A stretch of DNA of 64,000 nt from Endobacter medicaginis (GTDB taxonomy: Bacteria; Pseudomonadota; Alphaproteobacteria; Acetobacterales; Acetobacteraceae): assembly GCF_014192375.1 (NCBI RefSeq), contig NZ_JACHXV010000003.1:310001-374000 (forward strand), given 5' to 3'. A model generated the notes under the pieces. The model had not been told where the DNA came from. It did no database searches and was given only the letters and a program-made list of their open reading frames with translations. Made by a program: the position numbers and the translations under genes. Position 1 is the stretch's first letter; each line of letters begins with the position of its first letter. This document shows, piece by piece, positions 50,472 to 58,176 of the stretch.

Positions 50472-53400
50472 GTGCCGCTCCACGTCGCCCTTACGCACCG
50501 CACGTCCTACAAATATGCCCGCCCGATCGCGCTGGGTCCGCAGACGATCCGGCTGCGTCCCGCGCCGCAGTCGCGCACGCCGATCCTGTCCTATGCGCTC
50601 AAGATCAGCCCGCAGCCGCATTTCCTGAACTGGCAGCAGGATCCGCAGGGCAATTTCCTCGCCAGGGTGGTGTTTCCGGAGCGGGTGAGTTCGTTTGAGG
50701 TGACGGTCGATCTGACCGCCGACATGGCGACGATCAACCCGTTCGACTTCTTCCTCGAACCCGAGGCGGAGACGTTTCCGTTCGCCTACGATCCGGTGCT
50801 GACCGAGGAGCTCGCCCCGTTCCGCAAGATCGAGGCGCCGGGGCCGAAGCTCGCCGCCCTGATCGAGGAGGCGCGCGGGATCATCGCCAGCCGTACCGCA
50901 GCGGAGGCCAACGAACAGGGCGGTGCGCGCACCACGCCGCTGCTGGTGGCGTTCAACCAGATGCTGGCCGACCGCATCTCCTATGTGGTGCGCATGGAGC
51001 CGGGCGTATGGACGCCCGAGCAGACGCTGGGCGAGATGCGTGGCTCGTGCCGCGATTCAGGCTGGCTGCTGGTGCAGTTGCTGCGCCATCTCGGCTTCGC
51101 CGCCCGCTTCGTGTCGGGCTACCTGATCCAGCTCAAGGCGGATCAGGAATCACTCACCGGTCCATCCGGACCCACGGAAGACTTCACCGATCTGCACGCC
51201 TGGGCAGAGGTGTATCTGCCGGGCGCGGGCTGGGTGGGGCTGGATGCGACCTCCGGGCTGCTGACCGGCGAAGGGCATATCCCGCTTGCCGCCAGCCCCG
51301 AACCCGCCTCGGCGGCCGCGATCAGCGGCCTGCTGGAGCCGGTCGAGACGGAGTTCGGCTTCCATATGGGGGTGACGCGCGTGCATGAGACGCCGCGCAC
51401 CACCAGGCCGATCGACGATGCGCAATGGGGCAGGCTGCTGGCCGCCGGCGACGCGGTGGAGACGCTGCTCACCGAGGGCGATGTGCGGCTGACCATGGGG
51501 GGTGAGCCGACCTTCATCGCCATGGCGGAGATGGACGCGCCGATCTGGAATTCCGAGGCCCTGGGTGGAGCGAAGCGGCATTACGCCGGTCGGCTGATCC
51601 GTGCCCTGCTGCCGGACTGGGCGCCGGGGGCGGCACTGCAATATGCCACCGGCAAGCACTATCCGGGCGAGCAGCTCCCGCGCTGGGCGATTCATGCGCA
51701 TTTCCGCACCGATGGCGAGCCGGTCTGGAAGGACACCTCCCTGCTGGCGTCCGACGACGATACGCCCGGGGCGACCTACGAGGATGCGCATCGTTTCTCG
51801 GTCCTGCTGGCGGAAAAGCTCGGCGTCGATCCGAACCGCGTGCTGCCGGCCTATGAGGACACGCACTACCAGCTCTGGCGTGAATACAAGCTGCCGGCCA
51901 ACGTGCTCGTGGAGGAATCGAAGCTCGCCGATCCCGCCGAGCGGGCGCGCCTCGCCCGTGTGTTCGGGCGTGGGTTGAGTGCGCCGGTCGGCGACGTGCT
52001 GCCGCTGCGGCGCTCGCTGATCGATGGCGAGCGCGTGTGGGAGACCGGGCGCTGGCAGCTCCGTTCCGACGTGCTGCTGCTGGTGCAGGGCGACAGCCCG
52101 ATCGGCGTGCGCCTGCCGTTGCAATCGCTGCCCTGGGCGCCGCCGGAGGAGATCGAGGCGCTGTTCGAGGCCGATCCGCTGTCGCCGCGCGCCTCGCTGC
52201 CGGAACGCGAGGCGCTTGGTCTGCCGACACCCGCGCAGGACGATGACGGCGAGGACCCGGCGACGATGGTGCGCACCGCGCTCACCGTCGAGCCGCGCAT
52301 GGGCTTCATCCATATCTTCCTGCCCCCCCTCTACGAGATCGAGGACTGGCTGGACCTCGTCGCCCGCATCGAGGCGGTCGCCGCCGAGACCGGGCTGAAG
52401 GTGTTCCTCGAAGGCTACACCCCGCCGCGCGATCCGCGCGTGACGTCGTTCTCCATCACCCCCGATCCCGGCGTGGTGGAGATCAACATCCACCCCGCCG
52501 CCTCCTGGCGCGACTGGGTGGACCGCACCTCGCAGCTCTACGACGCCGCCCACCGGCTCGGGCTGGGCGCGGAGAAGTTCATGCTCGACGGCCGCCATGT
52601 CGGCTCCGGCGGCGGCAATCACATGGTGATGGGGGCGACCACCCCCGCCGACAGCCCGTTCCTGCGCCGCCCCGACCTGCTGAAATCGCTGCTCGGCTTC
52701 TGGCACAATCACCCCAGCCTCTCGTATCTGTTCAGCGGCCTGTTCATCGGCCCGATGAGCCAGCATCCGCGCATCGACGAGGCGCGGATGGACGCAATCA
52801 GCGAACTCGAGATCGCCTTTGCCCAGATCGGGCCGAAGCTCGACACCCCGCCCTGGGCCGTCGACCGGCTGCTGCGCAACATCCTCGTCGACATGACCGG
52901 CAACACCCACCGCACCGAGTTCTGCATCGACAAGCTCTACTCGCCCGATTCGTCCTCCGGCCGCCTCGGCCTCGTCGAATACCGCGCCATGGAAATGCCG
53001 CCCGACCCGCGCATGGCCGCCGCCCAGGCGCTGCTGCTGCGCGCCGCCGTCGCCGCCTTCTGGACCACGCCCTACGAGCGCCGCCTGATCCGCTGGGGCA
53101 CTCGCCTGCACGACCGCTTCATGCTGCCCCATTACGTCGCCCAGGACTTCCACGACCTGATCGAGGAACTCAACGCGCTGCTGCCCGCCGCCGCCCCTCT
53201 CGATCCGGCCTGGTTCGACGCCCAGATCGCCTTCCGCTTCCCGCATCTCGGTTCGGTCCGCGTCCACGGCATCGGTCTGTCGCTCGAACAGGCGCTCGAA
53301 CCCTGGCACGTGCTCGGCGAGACCGCAGGGCTCGCCGGCATGATCCGTGCGGTCGACAACTCCGTCGAACGCCTCCAGGTCAGCGTCGAGAACTGGGAGG

Positions 53401-53798
53401 ACAGCCGCTACATCCTCGCCTGCAACGGCTACGCCGTACCGCTGGCGAAGACCGATGACGAAGGCCGCTTCGTCGGCGGCGTCCGCTTCAAGGCCTGGCG
53501 CCCGGCCCAGGGCCTGCACCCGCTGCTCCCCGCCCAGACCCCGCTGGTGTTCGACATCTACGACCGCTGGACCGGCCGCTCGCTCGGCGGCCTTACCCAT
53601 CACGCCGCCCATCCGGGCGGCCGCAACTACGAGACCTTCCCCGTCAACGCCAACGAGGCCGAAGCCCGCCGCCGCATCCGCTTCCAGCCCTTCGGCCATA
53701 CCCCGGGCCCGATGGAGGAACCCAGGGTGGTCACCTCCCCCGAACACCCGCTCACCCTCGACCTCCGCCGCACCGGCTGGCCACACGCGTTCGCCTGA
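50472..53798 (+). CDS. Large transglutaminase-like protein with DUF2126 domain
   Basis: The 1,108-residue cytoplasmic protein has an N-terminal bacterial transglutaminase-like region (residues ~1-290) with the triad in MRGSCRDSGWLLV (Cys), TDLHAWAEVYLPGAGW (His) and GLDATSGLLTGEGH (Asp). The DUF2126 region follows (ALTHRTSYKY is at the start; RLTMGGEPTFIAMAEMDAP marks DUF2126 at about residue 340; GSGGGNHMVMGATTPADSPF at about residue 715). In other bacteria it occurs with a permuted ATP-grasp/alpha-E protein pair and is thought to belong to a peptide-ligation or peptide-tag pathway; those partners are absent here. The GTG at 50472 is preferred (GAGGAG nine bases upstream) over the GTG at 50463. 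Codon endings shift from G-rich to C-rich after about 52,300. Confidence 0.9.
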   Translation: MPLHVALTHRTSYKYARPIALGPQTIRLRPAPQSRTPILSYALKISPQPHFLNWQQDPQGNFLARVVFPERVSSFEVTVDLTADMATINPFDFFLEPEAETFPFAYDPVLTEELAPFRKIEAPGPKLAALIEEARGIIASRTAAEANEQGGARTTPLLVAFNQMLADRISYVVRMEPGVWTPEQTLGEMRGSCRDSGWLLVQLLRHLGFAARFVSGYLIQLKADQESLTGPSGPTEDFTDLHAWAEVYLPGAGWVGLDATSGLLTGEGHIPLAASPEPASAAAISGLLEPVETEFGFHMGVTRVHETPRTTRPIDDAQWGRLLAAGDAVETLLTEGDVRLTMGGEPTFIAMAEMDAPIWNSEALGGAKRHYAGRLIRALLPDWAPGAALQYATGKHYPGEQLPRWAIHAHFRTDGEPVWKDTSLLASDDDTPGATYEDAHRFSVLLAEKLGVDPNRVLPAYEDTHYQLWREYKLPANVLVEESKLADPAERARLARVFGRGLSAPVGDVLPLRRSLIDGERVWETGRWQLRSDVLLLVQGDSPIGVRLPLQSLPWAPPEEIEALFEADPLSPRASLPEREALGLPTPAQDDDGEDPATMVRTALTVEPRMGFIHIFLPPLYEIEDWLDLVARIEAVAAETGLKVFLEGYTPPRDPRVTSFSITPDPGVVEINIHPAASWRDWVDRTSQLYDAAHRLGLGAEKFMLDGRHVGSGGGNHMVMGATTPADSPFLRRPDLLKSLLGFWHNHPSLSYLFSGLFIGPMSQHPRIDEARMDAISELEIAFAQIGPKLDTPPWAVDRLLRNILVDMTGNTHRTEFCIDKLYSPDSSSGRLGLVEYRAMEMPPDPRMAAAQALLLRAAVAAFWTTPYERRLIRWGTRLHDRFMLPHYVAQDFHDLIEELNALLPAAAPLDPAWFDAQIAFRFPHLGSVRVHGIGLSLEQALEPWHVLGETAGLAGMIRAVDNSVERLQVSVENWEDSRYILACNGYAVPLAKTDDEGRFVGGVRFKAWRPAQGLHPLLPAQTPLVFDIYDRWTGRSLGGLTHHAAHPGGRNYETFPVNANEAEARRRIRFQPFGHTPGPMEEPRVVTSPEHPLTLDLRRTGWPHAFA

Positions 53799-53802
53799 CG
53801 CA

Positions 53803-53966
53803 AGGGGCGCCGCCCCCTGCACCCCCGGCAAAGGGCGCAGCCCTTTGCAATCCGCAACTTGAACATGACAAGGGGGATGGGCGCAGCCCATCCCCCTTGT
53901 CATGTTAATAACCGCAGGTGCAGGAGGCCGCGCCTCCTGCCGGGGTGCAGGGGCAGAGCCCCTGCG
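53803..53966. repeat. Paired inverted double-hairpin repeats (copies C and B) around a 45-bp palindrome
   Basis: Copy C (53803-53849) holds GGGGCG/CGCCCC-type and GCAAAGGGC-GCA-GCCCTTTGC hairpins. Copy B (53916-53966) holds GCAGGAGGC/GCCTCCTGC (53920-53940) and GCAGGGGC-AGA-GCCCCTGC (53947-53965) and is oriented oppositely to C. Between them is a perfect 21-bp palindromic hairpin (53862-53906). The same plan is seen at 32752-32910. The gap between the two genes (53799-53981) is filled by this element. Confidence 0.75.
53862..53906. terminator. Perfect 21-bp hairpin in the centre of the repeat pair
   Basis: The 21-base arms at 53862-53882 and 53886-53906 are perfectly complementary around the loop GCA. 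The core is AAGGGGGATGGGC and the outer end AACATGAC. AATAA follows instead of a T-run on the plus strand. It should terminate transcription in either direction or form a cruciform. Confidence 0.7.
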
Positions 53967-53981
53967 GTGGGGGAACGTGTG

Positions 53982-54854
53982 ATGGCGATCATGCCGGTGA
54001 GGACGGTGAGTGCCGGGAGTGCGGTGCCGTCAGTGGCGTATATCTTCTCGGGGTTGCTGGTGGTGGCGGCCGTGCTGGTGGTGGGGGCCGGGCAGGGGCA
54101 TCCGGTGTCGGTGGTGCTGGCGGCCGTTCTGGTGCTGGCGGCGATTGCGTTGCCGGCCTGGCTGAAGATGGTCGATCAGTGGCAGCGTGCGGTGGTGTTG
54201 CGGCTGGGTCGGTATCAGGGGCTGCGGGGGCCGGGACTGTTCTTTCTGATCCCGTTCTTCGAGACGATCGCGGTGCTGGTGGATGTGCGCATCCGCACCA
54301 CCGAGATCCGGGCGGAGGAGGCGCTGACTCGCGATACGGTGTCGATCGCGATGGAGGCGATCGTGTTCTGGCAGGTGCGCGATCCGGCGAAGGCGGCGAC
54401 CGAGGTCGAGAACTTCGTCGTGGCGGTGGAGCAGGTGGCGCAGACCTCGCTGCGCGAGATCATCGGGGCGCGGGACCTGAGCGCGCTGCTGACCGACCGG
54501 GCGGCGGCGGATGCGGAACTGCGCGCGGTGATCGCGCGCAAGACCGAGCGCTGGGGGGTGGAGGTCTCTTCGGTGGAGATCAAGGATATCGGCATCCCGC
54601 CCAACCTGCAGGATGCGATGAGCCGGCAGGCGCAGGCGGAGCGCGAGAAGCAGGCGCGCGAGACGCTGGCCTCGGCGGAGATCGTGGTGGCTCAGAAGGT
54701 GCGCGAGGCGGCGGCGATCTATGCGGCCGACCCGGTGGCGCTGAAGCTGCGGCAGATGAACCTGGTCTATGAGATGAACAAGGAGCGCGGCACCACGATC
54801 CTGATCCCGACCGAGCTGGCGGCAGCACTTGGTGGGGTGTTCACCCCGCCCTGA
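53982..54854 (+). CDS. SPFH/stomatin-family membrane protein
   Basis: The 290-residue protein has two hydrophobic segments at the N-terminus (about residues 15-34 and 38-55) and then an SPFH/Band-7 domain: VDQWQRAVVLRLGRYQGLRG, GPGLFFLIPFFETIAVLVDV, RIRTTEIRAEEALTRDTVSI, and a coiled-coil region with DAMSRQAQAEREKQARETLA. Stomatins organise membrane microdomains and often regulate membrane proteases. A NfeD partner or protease is usually adjacent; here the neighbour is a zinc metallopeptidase on the other strand, overlapping by 14 bp at the 3' ends. The ATG at 53982 follows GGGGGA. Confidence 0.92.
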   Translation: MAIMPVRTVSAGSAVPSVAYIFSGLLVVAAVLVVGAGQGHPVSVVLAAVLVLAAIALPAWLKMVDQWQRAVVLRLGRYQGLRGPGLFFLIPFFETIAVLVDVRIRTTEIRAEEALTRDTVSIAMEAIVFWQVRDPAKAATEVENFVVAVEQVAQTSLREIIGARDLSALLTDRAAADAELRAVIARKTERWGVEVSSVEIKDIGIPPNLQDAMSRQAQAEREKQARETLASAEIVVAQKVREAAAIYAADPVALKLRQMNLVYEMNKERGTTILIPTELAAALGGVFTPP

Positions 54855-55908
54855 CGAGGTCGTGGATGAAGGCGAGCTTGGCCTCTGCGGCGGGTGGGAT
54901 GGCGAAGGGGTAGAGATCGGCCAGGCCCATCGAACGGTTGAGGCTGTTGAGCGCGAAGACCAGCGGAAGCCACTGGTCGAGGATTCGATGCATGTCGCCG
55001 ATCCGGTAGGGGTCGCGGGTGTCGAGATCGGGCAGCGAGGTGTCGGGGTTGCCGGGGTGGATGCCGATGCCGAGCGCGAAGGCGGTCTCCAGCGTGTCCA
55101 TGATGTGCAGGTAGTGGGCCCAGCTTTCGGCGAAGTCTTCCCAGGGGTGGGCGGAGGCGTAGGCGCTGATGAAATGGGCCGGCCAGTCCTGCCGCGGCCC
55201 TTCGGCATAGTAGCGGCGCAGGGCCTCGGCGTAGTCGGTGCGTTCGTCGCCAAACAGGGTGCGGAAGGCCTCGATCCGGCCGCCATGCTGGACGCGCTGC
55301 GCCCAGACCCAGTGGCCGATCTCGTGGCGGAAATGGCCCAGCAGCGTGCGATAGGGCTCGTTGAACTGGTGGCGGACCTGTTCGCGGATCGCGTCGGAGG
55401 CTTCGGCGGCGTTGATGGTGACGATGCCGCCGGCGTGGCCGGTGCGGATCTTCGGCTGGCCGACGACGGGGTGCAGCAGGTCGAATTCGAGGCGCGGGGT
55501 GTCGGGGTCGGCGGGGTCCGGCAGCGAGATGCCGAGACGAAGCATCGTGTAGAACAGGCGATGCTTGGCGATCTCCAGCTTGCGCCAGTCGTCGAGCGCG
55601 TCGGCGCGGGAGAGGTCGGGGATGATGCGGTTGGTCCGGCAGGCGGGGCAGAGCGCCCCGGCGGCGGTGCCCGACGCGGGCAGCATCCAGTTGCAGACGT
55701 GATGGATGCGGTTGGCGCAGAAACGCAATTCTCCCGTTTCGTATCGAGCCGGGGCGAGCCACAGCCAGTCGGCATCGTCGCCAGTGGGGTCGAGGGCGAC
55801 GATGGTCAGCGCCTCGGGCAGGAAGCCGAGGGCGGCGCCACAGGCGGGGCAGGCTTCGGCCTCGAAATGCACCACCGACTGGCAGCGCGAACAGGTGAGC
55901 AGTTTCAT
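54841..55908 (-). CDS. Zinc-ribbon and HExxH metallopeptidase (putative)
   Basis: The 355-residue cytoplasmic protein begins with a zinc ribbon, TCSRCQSV and EACPACGAALG (residues 5-34), followed by a further Cys cluster (RFCANRIHHVCNW, LCPACRTNRIIP). The catalytic domain carries LGHFRHEIGHWVWAQ (HExxH) at about residue 200 and a downstream Glu in the segment HPWEDFAESWAHYLHIMDT that may be the third ligand. It fits the putative zinc-binding metallopeptidase family (DUF2248 type), whose substrates are unknown. The frame extends to 55974, but the ATG at 55908 places the start just before the ribbon. Its 3' end overlaps that of the SPFH gene. Confidence 0.88.
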   Translation of the reverse strand: MKLLTCSRCQSVVHFEAEACPACGAALGFLPEALTIVALDPTGDDADWLWLAPARYETGELRFCANRIHHVCNWMLPASGTAAGALCPACRTNRIIPDLSRADALDDWRKLEIAKHRLFYTMLRLGISLPDPADPDTPRLEFDLLHPVVGQPKIRTGHAGGIVTINAAEASDAIREQVRHQFNEPYRTLLGHFRHEIGHWVWAQRVQHGGRIEAFRTLFGDERTDYAEALRRYYAEGPRQDWPAHFISAYASAHPWEDFAESWAHYLHIMDTLETAFALGIGIHPGNPDTSLPDLDTRDPYRIGDMHRILDQWLPLVFALNSLNRSMGLADLYPFAIPPAAEAKLAFIHDLVRAG

Positions 55909-56027
55909 GCGCCGTGCAGCATGCCGTGTTGTCGGAGCGGCGGCGAGAGGCAGATTTGCCGCAGCGTCGCGCATCCCGCCTGCCTGGCCGGCGTTGCATT
56001 GGCGACAACCAAACGGAGTGCGGGTCG

Positions 56028-56279
56028 ATGGACAGCAACAAGGTCGAGGGTGCGGCGAAGGAGTTCGTCGGGCGGTTGCAGGATGGCGCCGGCGGGCTGC
56101 TGGGCGACACCGCGACGCAGGTCAAGGGCAAGGCGAACCAGGCGGCGGGACAGGCGCAGCAGGCCTATGGCGATGCGCTGGAACAGGTGCGCGACCTCAC
56201 CGCGGATCAGCCGCTGGTGGCGCTGGCGGCGGCAGCCGGGCTCGGCTTCGTGCTGGGGGCGATCTTCGCGCGGCTGTGA
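56028..56279 (+). CDS. CsbD-like stress protein with C-terminal membrane segment
   Basis: The 83-residue product has a CsbD-like domain (MDSNKVEGAAKEFVGRLQDG, QVKGKANQAAGQAQQAYGDA) followed by a short hydrophobic segment with glycine spacing (PLVALAAAAGLGFVLGAIFA) like that of DUF883/YqjD proteins, which anchor in the inner membrane. CsbD proteins are part of general stress responses in several bacteria, but their activity is unknown. ACGGAG precedes the ATG at 56028. Together with the next gene it forms a small stress-type pair. Confidence 0.85.
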   Translation: MDSNKVEGAAKEFVGRLQDGAGGLLGDTATQVKGKANQAAGQAQQAYGDALEQVRDLTADQPLVALAAAAGLGFVLGAIFARL

Positions 56280-56325
56280 CAGGCGCGGTACGGATGACAC
56301 AGGAATGACAGCGCGGACGGGCGAC

Positions 56326-56352
56326 GGAAACCACGTTCGCAAAGGGGACGTT
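56326..56352 (+). promoter_or_regulatory. Possible ECF/general-stress promoter before the DUF1328 gene
   Basis: GGAAAC (56326-56331), 17 bases, then CGTT (56349-56352) resembles the GGAAC-N16/17-CGTT pattern of EcfG-type general stress promoters of alphaproteobacteria, 50 bp before the start. The -35 has an extra A, so this is tentative. Confidence 0.3.
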
Positions 56353-56402
56353 GAGCGTTGCATCGGGCAGGGACTGCCCGGAATTGAGGGAAAGCCAATC
56401 AG

Positions 56403-56576
56403 ATGTTGAAACTTGCGCTGCTGTTCCTGGTGATCTCGATCATCGCCGGCATCTTCGGCTTCGGCGGGCTGTCGGCGGCGACGGCGGGTATCGCGAAGAT
56501 CCTGTTCTTCATCTTCATCGTCGTGTTCCTGGTGTTCCTGGTGCTCGGGCTGATGGCCGGCAAGGCGGTCTTGTAA
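56403..56576 (+). CDS. DUF1328/UPF0391 small membrane protein (YtjA type)
   Basis: This 57-residue ORF is short but unmistakable: [20 protein letters not shown], then [20 protein letters not shown] and [17 protein letters not shown], two hydrophobic segments typical of DUF1328 proteins, which occur widely in proteobacteria and are linked to stress conditions without a known activity. GAGGG lies upstream of the ATG. A 7-bp hairpin (56364-56380) precedes the ribosome site. A strong terminator follows after 34 bases. Confidence 0.92.
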   Translation: MLKLALLFLVISIIAGIFGFGGLSAATAGIAKILFFIFIVVFLVFLVLGLMAGKAVL

Positions 56577-56610
56577 CCGGGCAGATCGACGACGAAGAAC
56601 ACTGCGTCCG

Positions 56611-56641
56611 CCCCTCCACGGTCCGCCGTGGAGGGGTTTTT
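56611..56641. terminator. Bidirectional terminator between DUF1328 and the RND outer-membrane gene
   Basis: CCCCTCCACGG (56611-56621) pairs perfectly with CCGTGGAGGGG (56626-56636) around TCCG, followed by TTTTT at 56637-56641. It serves the DUF1328 gene and probably also the converging RND operon. Confidence 0.9.
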
Positions 56642-58176
56642 CATGGCTTCGGCAGGGCGCGGTCCCAGGGCAGGAGCGGGTTCTGTTCCATGGCGGCGCG
56701 GGCGGGGATCGCGCTGGCGTCCCAGCCGCCGCCGAGATTCTGGATCAGGGCGACGGAGCTGTTGAGCCGGTTGAGCTGCACCGAGATCACGCTCTGTGCA
56801 TCCGACAGCGCGGTGGTCTGCGCGGTCAGCACGGTGGTGTAGGCCTGGGTGCCGGCGAAATATTCGTTGTTGGCGATGGTGAGCGCCTGGTTGGCGAGAT
56901 CGACCGCCTGCTGGGCCGCGACGGCCTGGGCGGCGTAGATGCGCAGGTTGGAGAGATTGTCCTCCACGCCCTGCAACGCTTCCAGAACGGTCTCGCGATA
57001 GGTGGCGACGGCGGCTTCGTAGTTGGCGCGTGCCTGCTCGACGGCGGCCGAGCGCGCACCGCCGCTCCAGATCGTCTGGCTGGCGGTGGCGCCCAGCGTC
57101 CACAGTAGATGGGCGGCGTTGAAGATGCTGTGCAGCGGGTCGCCGGCGAAGCCGATCAGCGCGGACAGGTCCACCTGCGGATAGAAGGCGGCCTCCTGGG
57201 CGCCGATCAGCGCGTTTTCCTGTTGCACGGTGCGCTCGGCGGAGGCGATGTCGGGCCGGCGCTGCAGCAGGGTCGAGGGCAGCGCGACCGGCACCGCAGG
57301 GATGGTGTTGGTGAGCGTGCCGTGGGCCAGCGTCAGGGCGGCGGGCGGCTGGCCGGTGAGCACGGCGATGGCATGTTCATACTGGGCGCGGGCCGCCTGG
57401 ACCTGGATCGCCGAGGCGCGGGCATTGGCGGCCTGGGTCTCGGCCTGCAGATAGTCGGAGGGTGCGGTGGTGCCGGCGCGATACTGGTTGCCGATGATCT
57501 TCGCCGACTGTTCGTAGGCGACGGCAGAGCGGGTCAGCAGGTCATAATTGGCATCCGCTGCGCGCAGCTCGAAATAATCCTCCGCCAGCGTCGCCTGATA
57601 GGACAGCCGCGCATTGGCGACGTCGGCCGCCGCGGCCTGGGCGGCGGCGCCCTGGGATTCGACCTGCCGGCGGATCTGACCCCAGATGTCGAGCGTCCAT
57701 TTTGCCTGCGGCTCGAGCTGGTAGGAGGTCGAGTACCGGCTGCCGGAGATGTTGACCCCGCCGCCGGTGGCGGTGTTGGTCGTCACGTTGCTGCCGCGGC
57801 CGGTATACTGGCGCGTGTCGGCGGCGGTCGCCGACAGGGTGGGAAAGAAGCTCGCCCGGGCCGCGTCGATCGCCGCCGCCGCGGCACGGTACTGCGCCTG
57901 ATAGCGGGCAAGGTTCTGGTTGTTGAGGTCGACCTGCGCTTCCAGCGCGTCCAGCACCGGATCGTTGTAGATGCGCCACCATTCGCCCTTGGGCGCGGTG
58001 GCGGCGGCCGGATCGGCGCGCACCCAGCCGGGGGCGGGGACGAGTTCCTTGTACTGCGGCGGCAGCAGGGCGACGGGGCGGCGGTAGTCGGGGCCGACGG
58101 AGCAACCGGCCAGGGTCGTGGACACGGTCGCGGCCAGCGTGGTCAGGAGAGCGGCCTGTCGGGAAATTCGGGTCAT
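56641..58176 (-). CDS. RND efflux outer-membrane lipoprotein (NodT/OprM family)
   Basis: The 511-residue protein is a TolC-like outer-membrane channel. The signal peptide ends in a lipobox LAGC (Cys25), followed by SVGPDYRRPV, the usual start of this family. Two outer-membrane-factor repeats are visible, including SYQATLAEDYFELRAADANY and LQRRPDIASAERTVQQENAL and VATYRETVLEALQGVEDNLS. The start overlaps the stop of the upstream RND permease by four bases. The order permease-permease-channel resembles muxABC-opmB of Pseudomonas. Confidence 0.93.
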   Translation of the reverse strand: MTRISRQAALLTTLAATVSTTLAGCSVGPDYRRPVALLPPQYKELVPAPGWVRADPAAATAPKGEWWRIYNDPVLDALEAQVDLNNQNLARYQAQYRAAAAAIDAARASFFPTLSATAADTRQYTGRGSNVTTNTATGGGVNISGSRYSTSYQLEPQAKWTLDIWGQIRRQVESQGAAAQAAAADVANARLSYQATLAEDYFELRAADANYDLLTRSAVAYEQSAKIIGNQYRAGTTAPSDYLQAETQAANARASAIQVQAARAQYEHAIAVLTGQPPAALTLAHGTLTNTIPAVPVALPSTLLQRRPDIASAERTVQQENALIGAQEAAFYPQVDLSALIGFAGDPLHSIFNAAHLLWTLGATASQTIWSGGARSAAVEQARANYEAAVATYRETVLEALQGVEDNLSNLRIYAAQAVAAQQAVDLANQALTIANNEYFAGTQAYTTVLTAQTTALSDAQSVISVQLNRLNSSVALIQNLGGGWDASAIPARAAMEQNPLLPWDRALPKP

